From the NCBI GenBank assembly GCA_012840245.1, contig DULR01000037.1:1-64000 (forward strand): a DNA stretch of 64,000 nucleotides. The letters run 5' to 3'. Source of the DNA: Clostridiaceae bacterium. GTDB taxonomy: Bacteria; Bacillota; Clostridia; DSM-8532. Below, piece by piece: positions 33,390 through 41,923 of the stretch (within the stretch, counting starts at the first letter, position 1; each line of letters opens with the position of its first letter). The translations under genes and the position numbers were made by a program. A model generated the notes under the pieces. The model was not told where the DNA came from, did not search any database, and saw only the letters and a list, made by a program, of their open reading frames with translations.

Positions 33390-34457
33390 TTCATCGAAAA
33401 GCGTGTCGGAGCTCATTATGCCGCTTTTCAAAACTGCGGCCCTTAAGATCCTGTTATACATTGCGGGTATCTTATAACGCTTCTTGGATATGGTTTTTAT
33501 CAAAGGCGTAATATTTTTTCTGTACCTCCTCTGGAAGCCTTCAATTCCCGGCGCTAGACTCATGGCCAGCTGATAAGCGCTCTTCAGAGCGAAACTTATA
33601 CCCTCGGCAGAACTGGGGCTTATGAATCCTCCTGCCTCTCCTACCAAAGCGGCATGGTCGTTTCCTGTTATTATATCCTTCTCCCTCGGGCGTATCAGAT
33701 AAGAACCCTCACGCTTTATGCAATCTCCGAACCTGAACCCGTATTCCTTCAGGTTGCTTTTAAGAAGCTCAAATTTGGCCTTTGCATCCTTGTCGGGCTC
33801 CAAGGCCGACCCTATTATCAGTTTCTGGTCTTTGGAGATGGTCCACGAATAAAAGTCGGTCACGTTGCTGTCGAATACAGCTCCGTAATATGGAATGGTC
33901 TTGTCAGTCTCAAACCATTCCTGGATCGCAATATATCTTCTCAGTGTGTCGGTTTCACCAAACAACTGCCGCCTTACATGGGACCAAGCCCCGTCGGCTC
34001 CTACCAGAAGCTTCACTTTTTCGGTGAAAATCCGGTTCTTGTACATGAAGGCTATTTCATATCCTTCTCTCGTTTCGCTCAGGGAACTGAACCTGCAGCC
34101 AAGCGCCAGATCCACATTCTCCGGCACTATCGAAAGAAGCCATTCATCAAAACGCTGTCTGTCGAGATTAAAATAGAAGCGCTGGTAATAGCGTTCCAGA
34201 TAATTATCGAAATCTATAGTCCTGACCAGAAATATCTGGGGATCGACCAAAACCTTTGAGGGAACGGCAAGACCCATTTTACCGAGCATCTCCTGCGCAT
34301 CGGGTGCAAGAAGTCCTCCGCAGCACTTGCTTTTCTCATTTTCTCCGTCGATCAGGTCCCGCCTGTCCATCAGAAGTATCTTATAGTACTTCGGCAGGAA
34401 TCTTGCAAGTGTAGCGCCTGCAGGACCTGCTCCAATTATCGCAATATCGTATGACAT
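33387..34457 (-). CDS. Geranylgeranyl-reductase-like FAD oxidoreductase
   Basis: A 356-residue flavoprotein of the GGR/FixC superfamily. It has YDIAIIGAGPAGATLARFL, CCGGLLAPDAQEMLGKMGL (the CGGG-like segment that follows the FAD loop in geranylgeranyl reductases), LLVGADGAWS and LVGEAGGFISPSSAEGISFA (GD/GE-type FAD motif). Archaeal members saturate isoprenoid chains. The substrate here is unknown. ATG 34457 has GGAGGTAACTGCG upstream; the longer frame starts with the TTG before it. It converges on the mannosylation operon. Confidence 0.88.
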   Translation of the reverse strand: MSYDIAIIGAGPAGATLARFLPKYYKILLMDRRDLIDGENEKSKCCGGLLAPDAQEMLGKMGLAVPSKVLVDPQIFLVRTIDFDNYLERYYQRFYFNLDRQRFDEWLLSIVPENVDLALGCRFSSLSETREGYEIAFMYKNRIFTEKVKLLVGADGAWSHVRRQLFGETDTLRRYIAIQEWFETDKTIPYYGAVFDSNVTDFYSWTISKDQKLIIGSALEPDKDAKAKFELLKSNLKEYGFRFGDCIKREGSYLIRPREKDIITGNDHAALVGEAGGFISPSSAEGISFALKSAYQLAMSLAPGIEGFQRRYRKNITPLIKTISKKRYKIPAMYNRILRAAVLKSGIMSSDTLFDE

Positions 34458-34535
34458 CGCAGTTACCTCCAAAGCAGAAACTACTCTATTAATTTTAACA
34501 TATATGAATGATATGGAATAGTTCGGTCTGCGTCG

Positions 34536-34564
34536 TTGTTTTTAATGCTTTAATTTGGTAAAAT
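34536..34564 (+). promoter_or_regulatory. Rubrerythrin promoter
   Basis: TTGTTT (34536-34541) and TAAAAT (34559-34564) separated by 17 bp, 40 bp upstream of the rubrerythrin ATG. No clear PerR box was seen. Confidence 0.65.
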
Positions 34565-34604
34565 GGAAATTGAATAAAAAACTATCGTATAAGGAGGTAC
34601 GAAA

Positions 34605-35198
34605 ATGAAGAGTTTAAAGGGTACTGAAACCGCTAAAAACCTGTTAAAATCATTTGCCGGTGAATCACAGGCAAGGAACCGCTATACGTATTATGCCTCA
34701 GTTGCTGATAAAGAAGGATATAAACAAATCAGGAACATATTCATTGAGACAGCTGACAATGAAAAGGAACACGGGAAGAGATTCTATAAGTTCCTGCTGG
34801 AAGGCCTGAAAGAAGATCTTCCTGCAGATATCGAGATCACAGCAACATACCCTGTTGCTCAGGGTACTACACTCGACAACCTCAAGGCTGCTGCCTGCGG
34901 CGAAAATGAGGAATGGAGCAAGCTTTATCCTGAGTTTGCCGACATTGCGGACAAAGAAGGGTTCCCCGAAATAGCCAATGCTTTCAGAATGATCTCTTCT
35001 GCTGAAAAAAGGCATGAAACAAGATTTTTGAAGCTTGCTGAGAATATTGAAAAAGGCCGGGTATTCCAGAGAGAAGAAAAGGCACTCTGGAAATGCGGAA
35101 ACTGCGGGTACATACATGAAGGCACCAGCGCGCCTGAAAAATGCCCTGCATGCGTACATCCTCAGGCCTTCTTCGAACTGTTCGTAGAGACCTATTGA
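34605..35198 (+). CDS. Rubrerythrin
   Basis: A 197-residue protein. The ferritin-like diiron domain has ExxH-type helices (SFAGESQARNRYTYYA, ETADNEKEHGKRFY, SSAEKRHETRFL), and the C-terminal rubredoxin domain has WKCGNCGYIHEG and CPAC. It is a cytoplasmic NADH-linked peroxidase in anaerobes for peroxide tolerance. Monocistronic, with a GGAGG site, its own promoter and a strong terminator. Confidence 0.97.
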   Translation: MKSLKGTETAKNLLKSFAGESQARNRYTYYASVADKEGYKQIRNIFIETADNEKEHGKRFYKFLLEGLKEDLPADIEITATYPVAQGTTLDNLKAAACGENEEWSKLYPEFADIADKEGFPEIANAFRMISSAEKRHETRFLKLAENIEKGRVFQREEKALWKCGNCGYIHEGTSAPEKCPACVHPQAFFELFVETY

Positions 35199-35208
35199 TA
35201 TCAGGATA

Positions 35209-35246
35209 TTAGATCCTTCGGCCAGTAAATGGCCTAAGAATGACAA
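35209..35246. repeat. Degenerate repeat family A unit
   Basis: TAGATCCTTCGGCC ... GGCCTAAGAATGACAAG; outer ends match family A, with a GGCCA-GTAAA-TGGCC hairpin centre. Confidence 0.5.
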
Positions 35247-35276
35247 GACGACCGATTATTACCGGTCGTCTTTTAT
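35245..35276 (+). terminator. Rubrerythrin terminator
   Basis: AAGACGACCG pairs with CGGTCGTCTT (10 bp) around an 8-nt loop, followed by TTATTTTA. Convergent with the YibE/F gene and usable in both directions. Confidence 0.85.
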
Positions 35277-35282
35277 TTTAAG

Positions 35283-36470
35283 CTATCTGTAATATCTGTT
35301 ATAATCGTGCTTTTCTTTTTTCTCACTCAGGAAACCTGCTGCCATAGCGGTTATAGGGATAGTAAGTATAAGCCCTATGCTGCCTGCAAATGATCGTACT
35401 ACCTCGCTGGCATAGCCATCCTGGTTGATGATCTCATAAAACGGTATTTGATAGGCTACGAGAAGGATCAGGAGCTGGAGTGCACCTCCGGCATAAGCAA
35501 GTATGAGCGTGTTAGACATTGTTGCTATCATGTCACGTCCTATATTCATGCCTGCTTTGATATGAGCTCCTTTCCTGATCTCCGGATTGATATCCTTTAT
35601 CTCAAACATGGCCGACGACAATGACATGGCAACATCCATAGCCGCACCGAGCGCGCCTATAAGTATGCCGGCAAACAGCAGGCCTTTATAATTGAATGAT
35701 ATGTTCTGAGGTATGTACATCAGCATCTGCGATTCTTCATTGCCAAGGCCGGTCAGCTTTGCGAGCCCTCCCACGATCTGAGCAAGGAATCCGGCTGCAA
35801 CTACACCGCCGGTAGTCCCTATGACAGCGGCAAGAGTCTTTCTGTTGTATCCACTGACCAGAAGCAGCGTGATGCCTGTTATGACAATACATACCCATAT
35901 GGAGGCAAATACAGGATCAAATCCTTTCAGGATAAGCGGAACAAGTATATAAATTATGGCCAGTATGGTCAACGTCAGTGAAATCAGAGCCTTCAAACCC
36001 TTTAGCCTGCCGATGGACAGGATTATGAACCCGAAAATGACAAGCAGAAGCAGAAGATATTTGTCCCTTACCACCGAATATATGAAAGACTGGGCTATTT
36101 CACCCTTTTCGTCCAGCTCAAGCACCAATAGAACTTCGTCTCCGGCCTTCAGTCTGATATTTTCTTCGTTTTGCCCCAAAGAAATGTTCAAGCCATATTC
36201 GGTCACTATGACTTTGTCTTTATACGGACCATCAGTTATGATCTTTACCTCGAGGACCTGAACGCTGTTGGATATGCTGCCTCCGGAATAATCGATATCA
36301 TCCTGCCTGTATTCCAATACCTTGGTAACCTTTCCCCTGACGTTCACCGCAGGTATTTCCCCAACTGCTTCATCGTCGGAAAACCCGGGTGTCATCGAAA
36401 ATCCAATAACGGCAATGAATAAAACCGTAAACAGCATGATTTTGTGTACAATTGTCTTTTGTTTCTTCAC
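35283..36470 (-). CDS. YibE/F-family membrane protein
   Basis: A ~395-residue protein. An N-terminal signal/TM is followed by an extracellular region of ~100 residues, then about seven membrane segments. IGALGAAMDVAMSLSSAMFE and HIKAGMNIGRDMIATMSNTL are hallmark YibE/F sequences. Proposed transporter, substrate unknown. I chose GTG 36470, since GGGGGAT lies 7 nt upstream; the longer TTG start lies at that site. It follows the CPBP gene by about 20 bp. Confidence 0.9.
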   Translation of the reverse strand: MKKQKTIVHKIMLFTVLFIAVIGFSMTPGFSDDEAVGEIPAVNVRGKVTKVLEYRQDDIDYSGGSISNSVQVLEVKIITDGPYKDKVIVTEYGLNISLGQNEENIRLKAGDEVLLVLELDEKGEIAQSFIYSVVRDKYLLLLLVIFGFIILSIGRLKGLKALISLTLTILAIIYILVPLILKGFDPVFASIWVCIVITGITLLLVSGYNRKTLAAVIGTTGGVVAAGFLAQIVGGLAKLTGLGNEESQMLMYIPQNISFNYKGLLFAGILIGALGAAMDVAMSLSSAMFEIKDINPEIRKGAHIKAGMNIGRDMIATMSNTLILAYAGGALQLLILLVAYQIPFYEIINQDGYASEVVRSFAGSIGLILTIPITAMAAGFLSEKKEKHDYNRYYR

Positions 36471-36492
36471 TTTGATATCCCCCAAATCAAAA

Positions 36493-37491
36493 TCAGGCTC
36501 TGTTCAACAGATGGGCTGATTCCGGCACTTCAGCCTTCAGCTCTCTTCCATCCAACGAAAGCAAAATGATTATTGAGATCACAAGGACTGTTGTTACAGC
36601 AAGGCCGCCTTCCAGACCAAAAGCTCCGCCGTTTATGATAGTACCGACTTCTTTGGGCCTGAACGATAACAGCGATACTTTGACAGGATTACCACTTACA
36701 CTGATGCCGAAAACATTTCCTTGGACAAAGTTCCATGCCGTATGGACAGCGCTTATGCCCCATATGCTGTTCATCTTGAGAGTATAAATCGAGGCAAAAA
36801 TGCCGAACAGAGCAATATTGACAAGGGGCAATGTATCGACAGCATTGTTGAAGGAGTGAAGCAGGGCGAAAAGCACTGAGTTAGTAAGAACAGCCAGCAG
36901 TAATGAGCTTCGGTTGGCAAGAGAGATCATGAAGTATCCCCTTGTCAGCACCTCTTCCCCCATACCCTGGATCATAAAGCCTGCGAAAAAAGCCAACAGA
37001 AGATATATACCGTCCCCCAATACGAAACCATCGAAGGTGAGGGTACCGCATAAAAAAGCTATCAAAACGGCTGCGGAAAACATCAGAAAACCTATTAAAA
37101 GACCTGTTATGTAATCAGAAAATGCTTTTTTCCTGTTGAACCCCATGGAATACAGGCTTCTCTTTTCTACTGATCTGCAATATATGATGGCAAATATGAT
37201 CAGGAATATGGTCAGGAACAAGTATGGGAGAAGCATGTCGCTCATTGCTTCCAGTATGACATTATTCATTGCTTCCCTGTCATTCGGACCAACTGCATCG
37301 CTGACAGCACTGCTCAAGCTTGCCCTAAATCCGTATACTGCCCCGAAAATGAGCATAGGTATCGACATTGTGACCTGAGACGCCAAAAATATTCCGATAA
37401 AAATAAAGACCTGGATAATAAAATGTGGTTTAAACTGTGCCTTTTGTGCCTCAAGAACGATCGGCGGACGCTCCCTGAATACCGTCAGCAT
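36493..37491 (-). CDS. CPBP-family intramembrane metalloprotease, second copy
   Basis: A 332-residue polytopic protein with about eight hydrophobic segments. The CPBP motifs are GEEVLTRGYFM (EExxxR), LLHSFNNAVD and HTAWNFVQGN. It is larger than the first CPBP gene at 4366-5106. ATG follows AGGAGGAAAATC. Operon with YibE/F, which might be a substrate or partner, but there is no direct evidence. Confidence 0.9.
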   Translation of the reverse strand: MLTVFRERPPIVLEAQKAQFKPHFIIQVFIFIGIFLASQVTMSIPMLIFGAVYGFRASLSSAVSDAVGPNDREAMNNVILEAMSDMLLPYLFLTIFLIIFAIIYCRSVEKRSLYSMGFNRKKAFSDYITGLLIGFLMFSAAVLIAFLCGTLTFDGFVLGDGIYLLLAFFAGFMIQGMGEEVLTRGYFMISLANRSSLLLAVLTNSVLFALLHSFNNAVDTLPLVNIALFGIFASIYTLKMNSIWGISAVHTAWNFVQGNVFGISVSGNPVKVSLLSFRPKEVGTIINGGAFGLEGGLAVTTVLVISIIILLSLDGRELKAEVPESAHLLNRA

Positions 37492-37785
37492 GATTTTCCT
37501 CCTGTAATTGACTAGAACTCAACCATATAACATAGTATCATATTTCTATTCACTTTTTTACATTAAATTTCAACAACATCAATGATAAGAAGGTAATGAT
37601 GCTTAAATGCCAAATGATCAATAAATTACCCGGCAAATATATATAATGATGGAATGCTCTGGTTGCCCTGAAAATCCTGTCATGTTAAAATAGCTTCAGC
37701 CGGTATTTTTTGCCGGACAGCCTGTTCCCCGGTTTGCCTGGTGCCTGGGGATTTTAAATAAAACTAATATTTTCGGAGGATCGAT
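37492..37785. other. Upstream region of the alpha-mannosidase gene
   Basis: No gene. GC-rich hairpins occur near 37694-37714 (GCCGG...CCGG) and 37723-37752 (TCCCCGG...CCTGGGGA, then TTTTAAAT). The second resembles a weak terminator before the gene, possibly an attenuator. No clear promoter boxes were found. Confidence 0.35.
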
Positions 37786-40700
37786 ATGTATTTTACCGAA
37801 CAGAAAATCAAGAAGATACTTAAGGAACTTGAGATGCGATGTTACCCTGACTCTGTCAAGATCGACTCATATAAAATGTTAAAAGGAAATGATCGGGGCA
37901 ATGAGCGTCCCGACCTTGACGACAGCCGGTGGGATGACTTCCGTACAGGCGACAGATGGGGCGGTCGTGATTCGCACTTTTGGTTCAGAACAAAGATATC
38001 CATCCCTGAGAAATTTCATGGAAAAACTGTGGTATACCGTCTCGAAACCGGCCGGGAAGGTCAGTGGGACGCAACAAATCCTCAGTTTTTTATTTATGTG
38101 AATGGAAACCTGATCCAGGGTCTGGATGTCAATCACAGAGAAATCGAGCTTGCATCTTCGGCTGTTGCCGGCGAAAGCTACATAATTGCGCTCAACGCTT
38201 ATTCCGGTACCCTCGACGGTCTGGTCGAGCTGCGCTCCCAGATCGCTGTCCTTGACAGGGAGATCGAAAAGCTGTACTACAACATCAAGGTCCCCCTTGA
38301 TGTTGCCGCGCTGCTGGAATCTGAAGATAAACGGAAAATAAATATCCTTAAATATCTGGACTATGCAGTCAACCTGCTGGATCTGAGAAAACCTTGCTCG
38401 GACGATTATTATCGCTCGGTCCATGAGGCTAATGAATACCTGGAAGAGGAATTCTACGGCAAGTACTGTACCGAAGATGAGATCACAGCATGGTGCGTCG
38501 GCCACACTCATATTGATGTCGCGTGGCTCTGGCCCGTAAGACAAACAAGGGAAAAAGCCGGTAGAAGCTTTTCCACAGTACTCAATCTCATGGAGCATTA
38601 TCCTGAATATATCTTCATGTCCAGCCAGCCTCAATTGTATCAGTTCGTTAAAGAGGATTACCCCGGTGTTTATGAAAAGATCCGTGAACGGATCAAAGAA
38701 GGGCGCTGGGAGCCCGAAGGGGCAATGTGGCTTGAAGCTGACTGCAATTTGAGCTCAGGCGAGTCGCTGGTTCGTCAGATCCTGTTCGGAACAAGGTTCT
38801 TCGAGCGTGAGTTCGGTGTGAAAAACAAGATCCTGTGGCTTCCGGACGTGTTCGGCTATAGCGCTGCTCTTCCCCAGATCCTCAAGAAGTCCGGTATTGA
38901 ATATTTTGTGACCAGCAAAATCAGCTGGAATGAATATAACAAGATGCCATATGATACGTTCTGGTGGGTAGGCCTGGACGGCACAGGAATATTGACACAT
39001 TTCCTGACAGCATGTTCAACGACCAGAAGATGGCTTCATTCCCATTCCACAACCTACAACGCCAATCTGAATCCCGATGAGATCCTTGGTTCATGGCTGA
39101 GATACCAGCAAAAATCATTGAACAATGAGGTACTTGTATCTTACGGGTACGGCGATGGCGGCGGCGGTCCGACAAAGGAAATGCTCGAGAATGCAAAAAG
39201 GCTTCATAAAGGTATCCCCGGTTGTCCGAGAGTCAGGCTCGGGAAAGCCCTTGAGTACCTGGAAAGATTAAAAGAAAATACACTAAGCGATCCAAAGCTT
39301 CCAAAATGGATCGGTGAGCTTTATCTGGAATACCATCGCGGAACCTACACATCCATGGCGAGGAACAAAAAGTTCAACCGTAAGAGCGAATTTATGCTGC
39401 AGGACATGGAATGGCTGTCTTCCCTGGATCATGTTGTCGGAAATACGGAATATCCCTCCGATATCATTAACAATTGCTGGGAGACTGTTTTGCTGAACCA
39501 GTTCCATGATATCCTGCCCGGTTCTTCCATCAGGGAAGTATACGAAGATTCCCTCGAACAATACCGGGAAGTATTCAGGCAGGGCCAGGCCCTTCTTGGA
39601 TCCTCGATCAGGTCTATAGCTGAAAAAATAGATCTTCCCGGGCCTTCTGTGGTGGTCATGAACCAGCTTGGATTTGAAAGAAGCGATATCGTAACTGTAG
39701 ATATCCCTGAAAATTCCCTTCTCGAGGATCAGGATGGAAATGATGTCCCGCTCCAGCACACAGATGACGGAAAGGCCATCTTCTATGCTGAAAATATTCC
39801 GGCAAAAGGATACAAGACGTATTCACTAAAATATGTATCCTGCGGACCTGAACCAACCTATAAGCCGATTACCAAAGAGCTTGAGAACAGATTTTTTGCT
39901 GTCAGATTCGATGATGAGTATAATATCATCTCTCTGACCGACAAGAGATGCGGAAGGGAAATTATCCGCAAAGGAAGCCGCGCAAACGTGCTTCAAGCCT
40001 TTGAAGACAAACCCTTCAACTTTGATGCCTGGGACATCAACATCTACTATCAGGATAAGATGTGGGAGATCAATGATGTTGAAGGTGTTGAATTAGTTGA
40101 GGACGGGCCTGTTCGCACCTCTCTTAGGATAAAGAGAAAATTCCTGGATTCGGTTATCAGTCAGACAGTAATACTGTATAACGATATCCCAAGGATCGAC
40201 TTTAAAACCGAAATAGACTGGAAGGAAAAGCACATACTTCTTAAGGCCGCATTCCCGGTTGATATCCACAGCGACAAAGCAACATATGATATCCAATTCG
40301 GAAACGTCGAAAGGCCGACCCATTGGAATACGAGCTGGGACTATGCACGCTTTGAGGTTTGCGCACATAAATGGGCAGATCTGTCGGAGGACGATTATGG
40401 TGTAAGCTTGCTCAATGACTGCAAATATGGATACGACATCAAGGATGGCGTTATGAGGATCACCCTGCTGAAATCGGCGACATATCCCAATGAGGACGCA
40501 GACAGGGAAACCCATGAATTCACCTATTCACTGTACCCCCATATGGGAGGCTGGCGCAGCGGCAATACGGTTCAGATGGCATATTCGCTGAACTGCCCGT
40601 TGTATGGCCATGTTGAAGAGGCTCATCCGGGCTCTCTGCCCTCTCGAATGTCAATGGCTCATGTAAACCGGGAGAATGTCATTCTAGAGACTGTCAAGAA

Positions 40701-40908
40701 GGCCGAAGACAGTGATGATATCATCATAAGGCTATATGAGTGCTATAACCGGAGAACTAAGGCCACCCTCGAATTTTTCACGGAGCTTTCCGAAGTTCAT
40801 GAGTGTGATTTGATGGAGAATGAAACAAAAGCTGTCCCTGTATCGGGAAAAGCATTTGAATTCGAGTTGATGCCTTATGAGATCAAAACATTCAAATTAA
40901 AAATCTAA
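37786..40908 (+). CDS. Alpha-mannosidase (GH38)
   Basis: A 1040-residue cytoplasmic enzyme (no signal peptide). The N-terminal beta domain (~1-230) is followed by the GH38 catalytic domain with the metal-binding GHTHIDVAWLWP (H240, D244), the nucleophile aspartate in LWLPDVFGYSAALPQ (D354) and NQFHDILPGSSI. Middle and C-terminal beta-sandwich domains follow. It releases alpha-mannose from imported manno-oligosaccharides. Its proximity to the O-mannosylation locus raises the possibility of glycan recycling, but the two are separated by four unrelated genes. ATG follows TTCGGAGGATCG. Confidence 0.96.
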   Translation: MYFTEQKIKKILKELEMRCYPDSVKIDSYKMLKGNDRGNERPDLDDSRWDDFRTGDRWGGRDSHFWFRTKISIPEKFHGKTVVYRLETGREGQWDATNPQFFIYVNGNLIQGLDVNHREIELASSAVAGESYIIALNAYSGTLDGLVELRSQIAVLDREIEKLYYNIKVPLDVAALLESEDKRKINILKYLDYAVNLLDLRKPCSDDYYRSVHEANEYLEEEFYGKYCTEDEITAWCVGHTHIDVAWLWPVRQTREKAGRSFSTVLNLMEHYPEYIFMSSQPQLYQFVKEDYPGVYEKIRERIKEGRWEPEGAMWLEADCNLSSGESLVRQILFGTRFFEREFGVKNKILWLPDVFGYSAALPQILKKSGIEYFVTSKISWNEYNKMPYDTFWWVGLDGTGILTHFLTACSTTRRWLHSHSTTYNANLNPDEILGSWLRYQQKSLNNEVLVSYGYGDGGGGPTKEMLENAKRLHKGIPGCPRVRLGKALEYLERLKENTLSDPKLPKWIGELYLEYHRGTYTSMARNKKFNRKSEFMLQDMEWLSSLDHVVGNTEYPSDIINNCWETVLLNQFHDILPGSSIREVYEDSLEQYREVFRQGQALLGSSIRSIAEKIDLPGPSVVVMNQLGFERSDIVTVDIPENSLLEDQDGNDVPLQHTDDGKAIFYAENIPAKGYKTYSLKYVSCGPEPTYKPITKELENRFFAVRFDDEYNIISLTDKRCGREIIRKGSRANVLQAFEDKPFNFDAWDINIYYQDKMWEINDVEGVELVEDGPVRTSLRIKRKFLDSVISQTVILYNDIPRIDFKTEIDWKEKHILLKAAFPVDIHSDKATYDIQFGNVERPTHWNTSWDYARFEVCAHKWADLSEDDYGVSLLNDCKYGYDIKDGVMRITLLKSATYPNEDADRETHEFTYSLYPHMGGWRSGNTVQMAYSLNCPLYGHVEEAHPGSLPSRMSMAHVNRENVILETVKKAEDSDDIIIRLYECYNRRTKATLEFFTELSEVHECDLMENETKAVPVSGKAFEFELMPYEIKTFKLKI

Positions 40909-40951
40909 ATTTATTGTCGATAATGAGCAGGCAGTTGGCTCCAAAATAAAC

Positions 40952-40980
40952 AGGCGACCATACATATCGGTCGCCTTTTC
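40952..40980 (+). terminator. Alpha-mannosidase terminator
   Basis: AGGCGACC and GGTCGCCT (8 bp) with a 9-nt loop, then TTTTCATTT. Confidence 0.8.
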
Positions 40981-41096
40981 ATTTATTTGGTCTGGAAAGA
41001 ATCTTTGTTTTGATCCCTGAGTACCAGCGCAGCCTTTGACAGCCGCAGAGCACTAATGTAGCCGAACGGAGTTTGCTATCGATTCAATAAAATCTG

Positions 41097-41222
41097 TTAT
41101 TCTTCTGAATACTTTTTAATTGCTTTGATCATCTTATCTTTGACAATATCCCGGATATGCACCGGTTCCAGAACTTCGAGATACTTTCCGAACGACAACA
41201 AAAACCCATACACCCACCGTTC
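41097..41222 (-). pseudogene. C-terminal fragment of a WYL-domain regulator
   Basis: Forty-one codons, ERWVYGFLLSFGKYLEVLEP then VHIRDIVKDKMIKAIKKYSEE, match the end of YafY/WYL transcriptional regulators. No start and a stop just upstream. The fragment is fused, out of frame, to the small membrane protein gene at 41220. The 40981-41096 stretch holds nothing I can identify. Confidence 0.75.
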
Positions 41223-41469
41223 CTATGCCAATTATACCGCTTAAATATGACATATGCATGTCATATTTAAAAATCTTCTGGTTCCCCTCATGCAGAAAGG
41301 CGGCCCAGCCGCCCCAGAAGGGTTTCGATTTCTGCCCTTCGTGTGTGTAATACAATATGCTTTGAAACTCTATATGACCGGCAGTAATAATAAATATAAA
41401 AGAATAAAAAGCAGAGAATAAGCTGATAAATAAACCGTTGACGGCTGGATATCTCAATATTCTGATCAT
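41134..41469 (-). pseudogene. Small membrane protein paired with an XRE regulator, 3' end replaced
   Basis: The ATG overlaps the XRE stop as ATGA. The first ~65 residues hold a membrane segment (GLFISLFSAFYSFIFIITAG) and a cytoplasmic-like part; a second hydrophobic stretch starts at ~80. From about 41220 the DNA is a WYL gene in another frame, so the last 18-25 residues are artefactual. The family is the unnamed membrane partner often found behind small XRE regulators. Function unknown. Confidence 0.55.
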
Positions 41470-41672
41470 TTTCTATCGCTCTCCTCGAATAAGAATAAAG
41501 TTTCAATGGACACTCCGAAGAATTTTGCCAGATCATAGGCAAGCCAGATGGACGGGTCGAATTTGCCAGTTTCAATTGCATTTATAGCCTGTCTGGATAC
41601 TCCTACCCGTTCCCCTAACTCCTTTTGAGTCAGTTTTCTTTCTTCTCTGTAATACTTGACCAGGTTCTTCAA
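41466..41672 (-). CDS. Small XRE-family regulator
   Basis: A 68-residue protein that is almost entirely a helix-turn-helix (REERKLTQKELGERVGVSRQ, AINAIETGKFDPSIWLAYDL). It resembles YgzD/YozG-type Cro-like regulators that sit in front of small membrane protein genes. Two near-identical 20-bp palindromic sites lie immediately upstream, so autoregulation is probable. The stop overlaps the next start. Confidence 0.9.
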   Translation of the reverse strand: MKNLVKYYREERKLTQKELGERVGVSRQAINAIETGKFDPSIWLAYDLAKFFGVSIETLFLFEESDRK

Positions 41673-41688
41673 ATGATCACCTCAGGTT

Positions 41689-41708
41689 GTGTCAGGTTAA
41701 CCTTACAT
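41689..41708. promoter_or_regulatory. Putative XRE operator, copy 1
   Basis: GTGTCAGGTTAACCTTACAT. The core AGGTTAACCT is a perfect palindrome and the 18-bp TGTCAGGTTAACCTTACA has one mismatch. Repeated at 41735-41754. Confidence 0.7.
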
Positions 41709-41734
41709 CATAAAGATAACAGGTTTCAATAATC

Positions 41735-41754
41735 GTGTCAAGTTAACCTTACAT
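41735..41754. promoter_or_regulatory. Putative XRE operator, copy 2
   Basis: GTGTCAAGTTAACCTTACAT, one base different from copy 1 and 46 bp away. The shared TTAACCTTACAT half-site marks the likely recognition element. Confidence 0.7.
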
Positions 41755-41817
41755 GTATCTTACCAAGAACAGATAAAAGATCTGCCCGTAGACTACTTAA
41801 AAAGTCATTCCCTGATG

Positions 41818-41891
41818 TCATTCTGACGAACCAAAATGCTTCGCATTTTGTCATGAATAATCTTACATGCAGGCACATTCCTGCATGTAAG
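41818..41891. repeat. Repeat family A relative followed by a 12-bp hairpin
   Basis: TGTCATTCTGACGAACC ... GCTTCGCATTTTGTCATGAA is a diverged family A unit. It is followed by CTTACATGCAGG (41862-41873) and CCTGCATGTAAG (41880-41891), perfect arms around a 6-nt loop. No T-run follows on either side. Confidence 0.55.
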
Positions 41892-41923
41892 CCTGAGTAA
41901 AGCGATGGATTTTTATTCTATAC

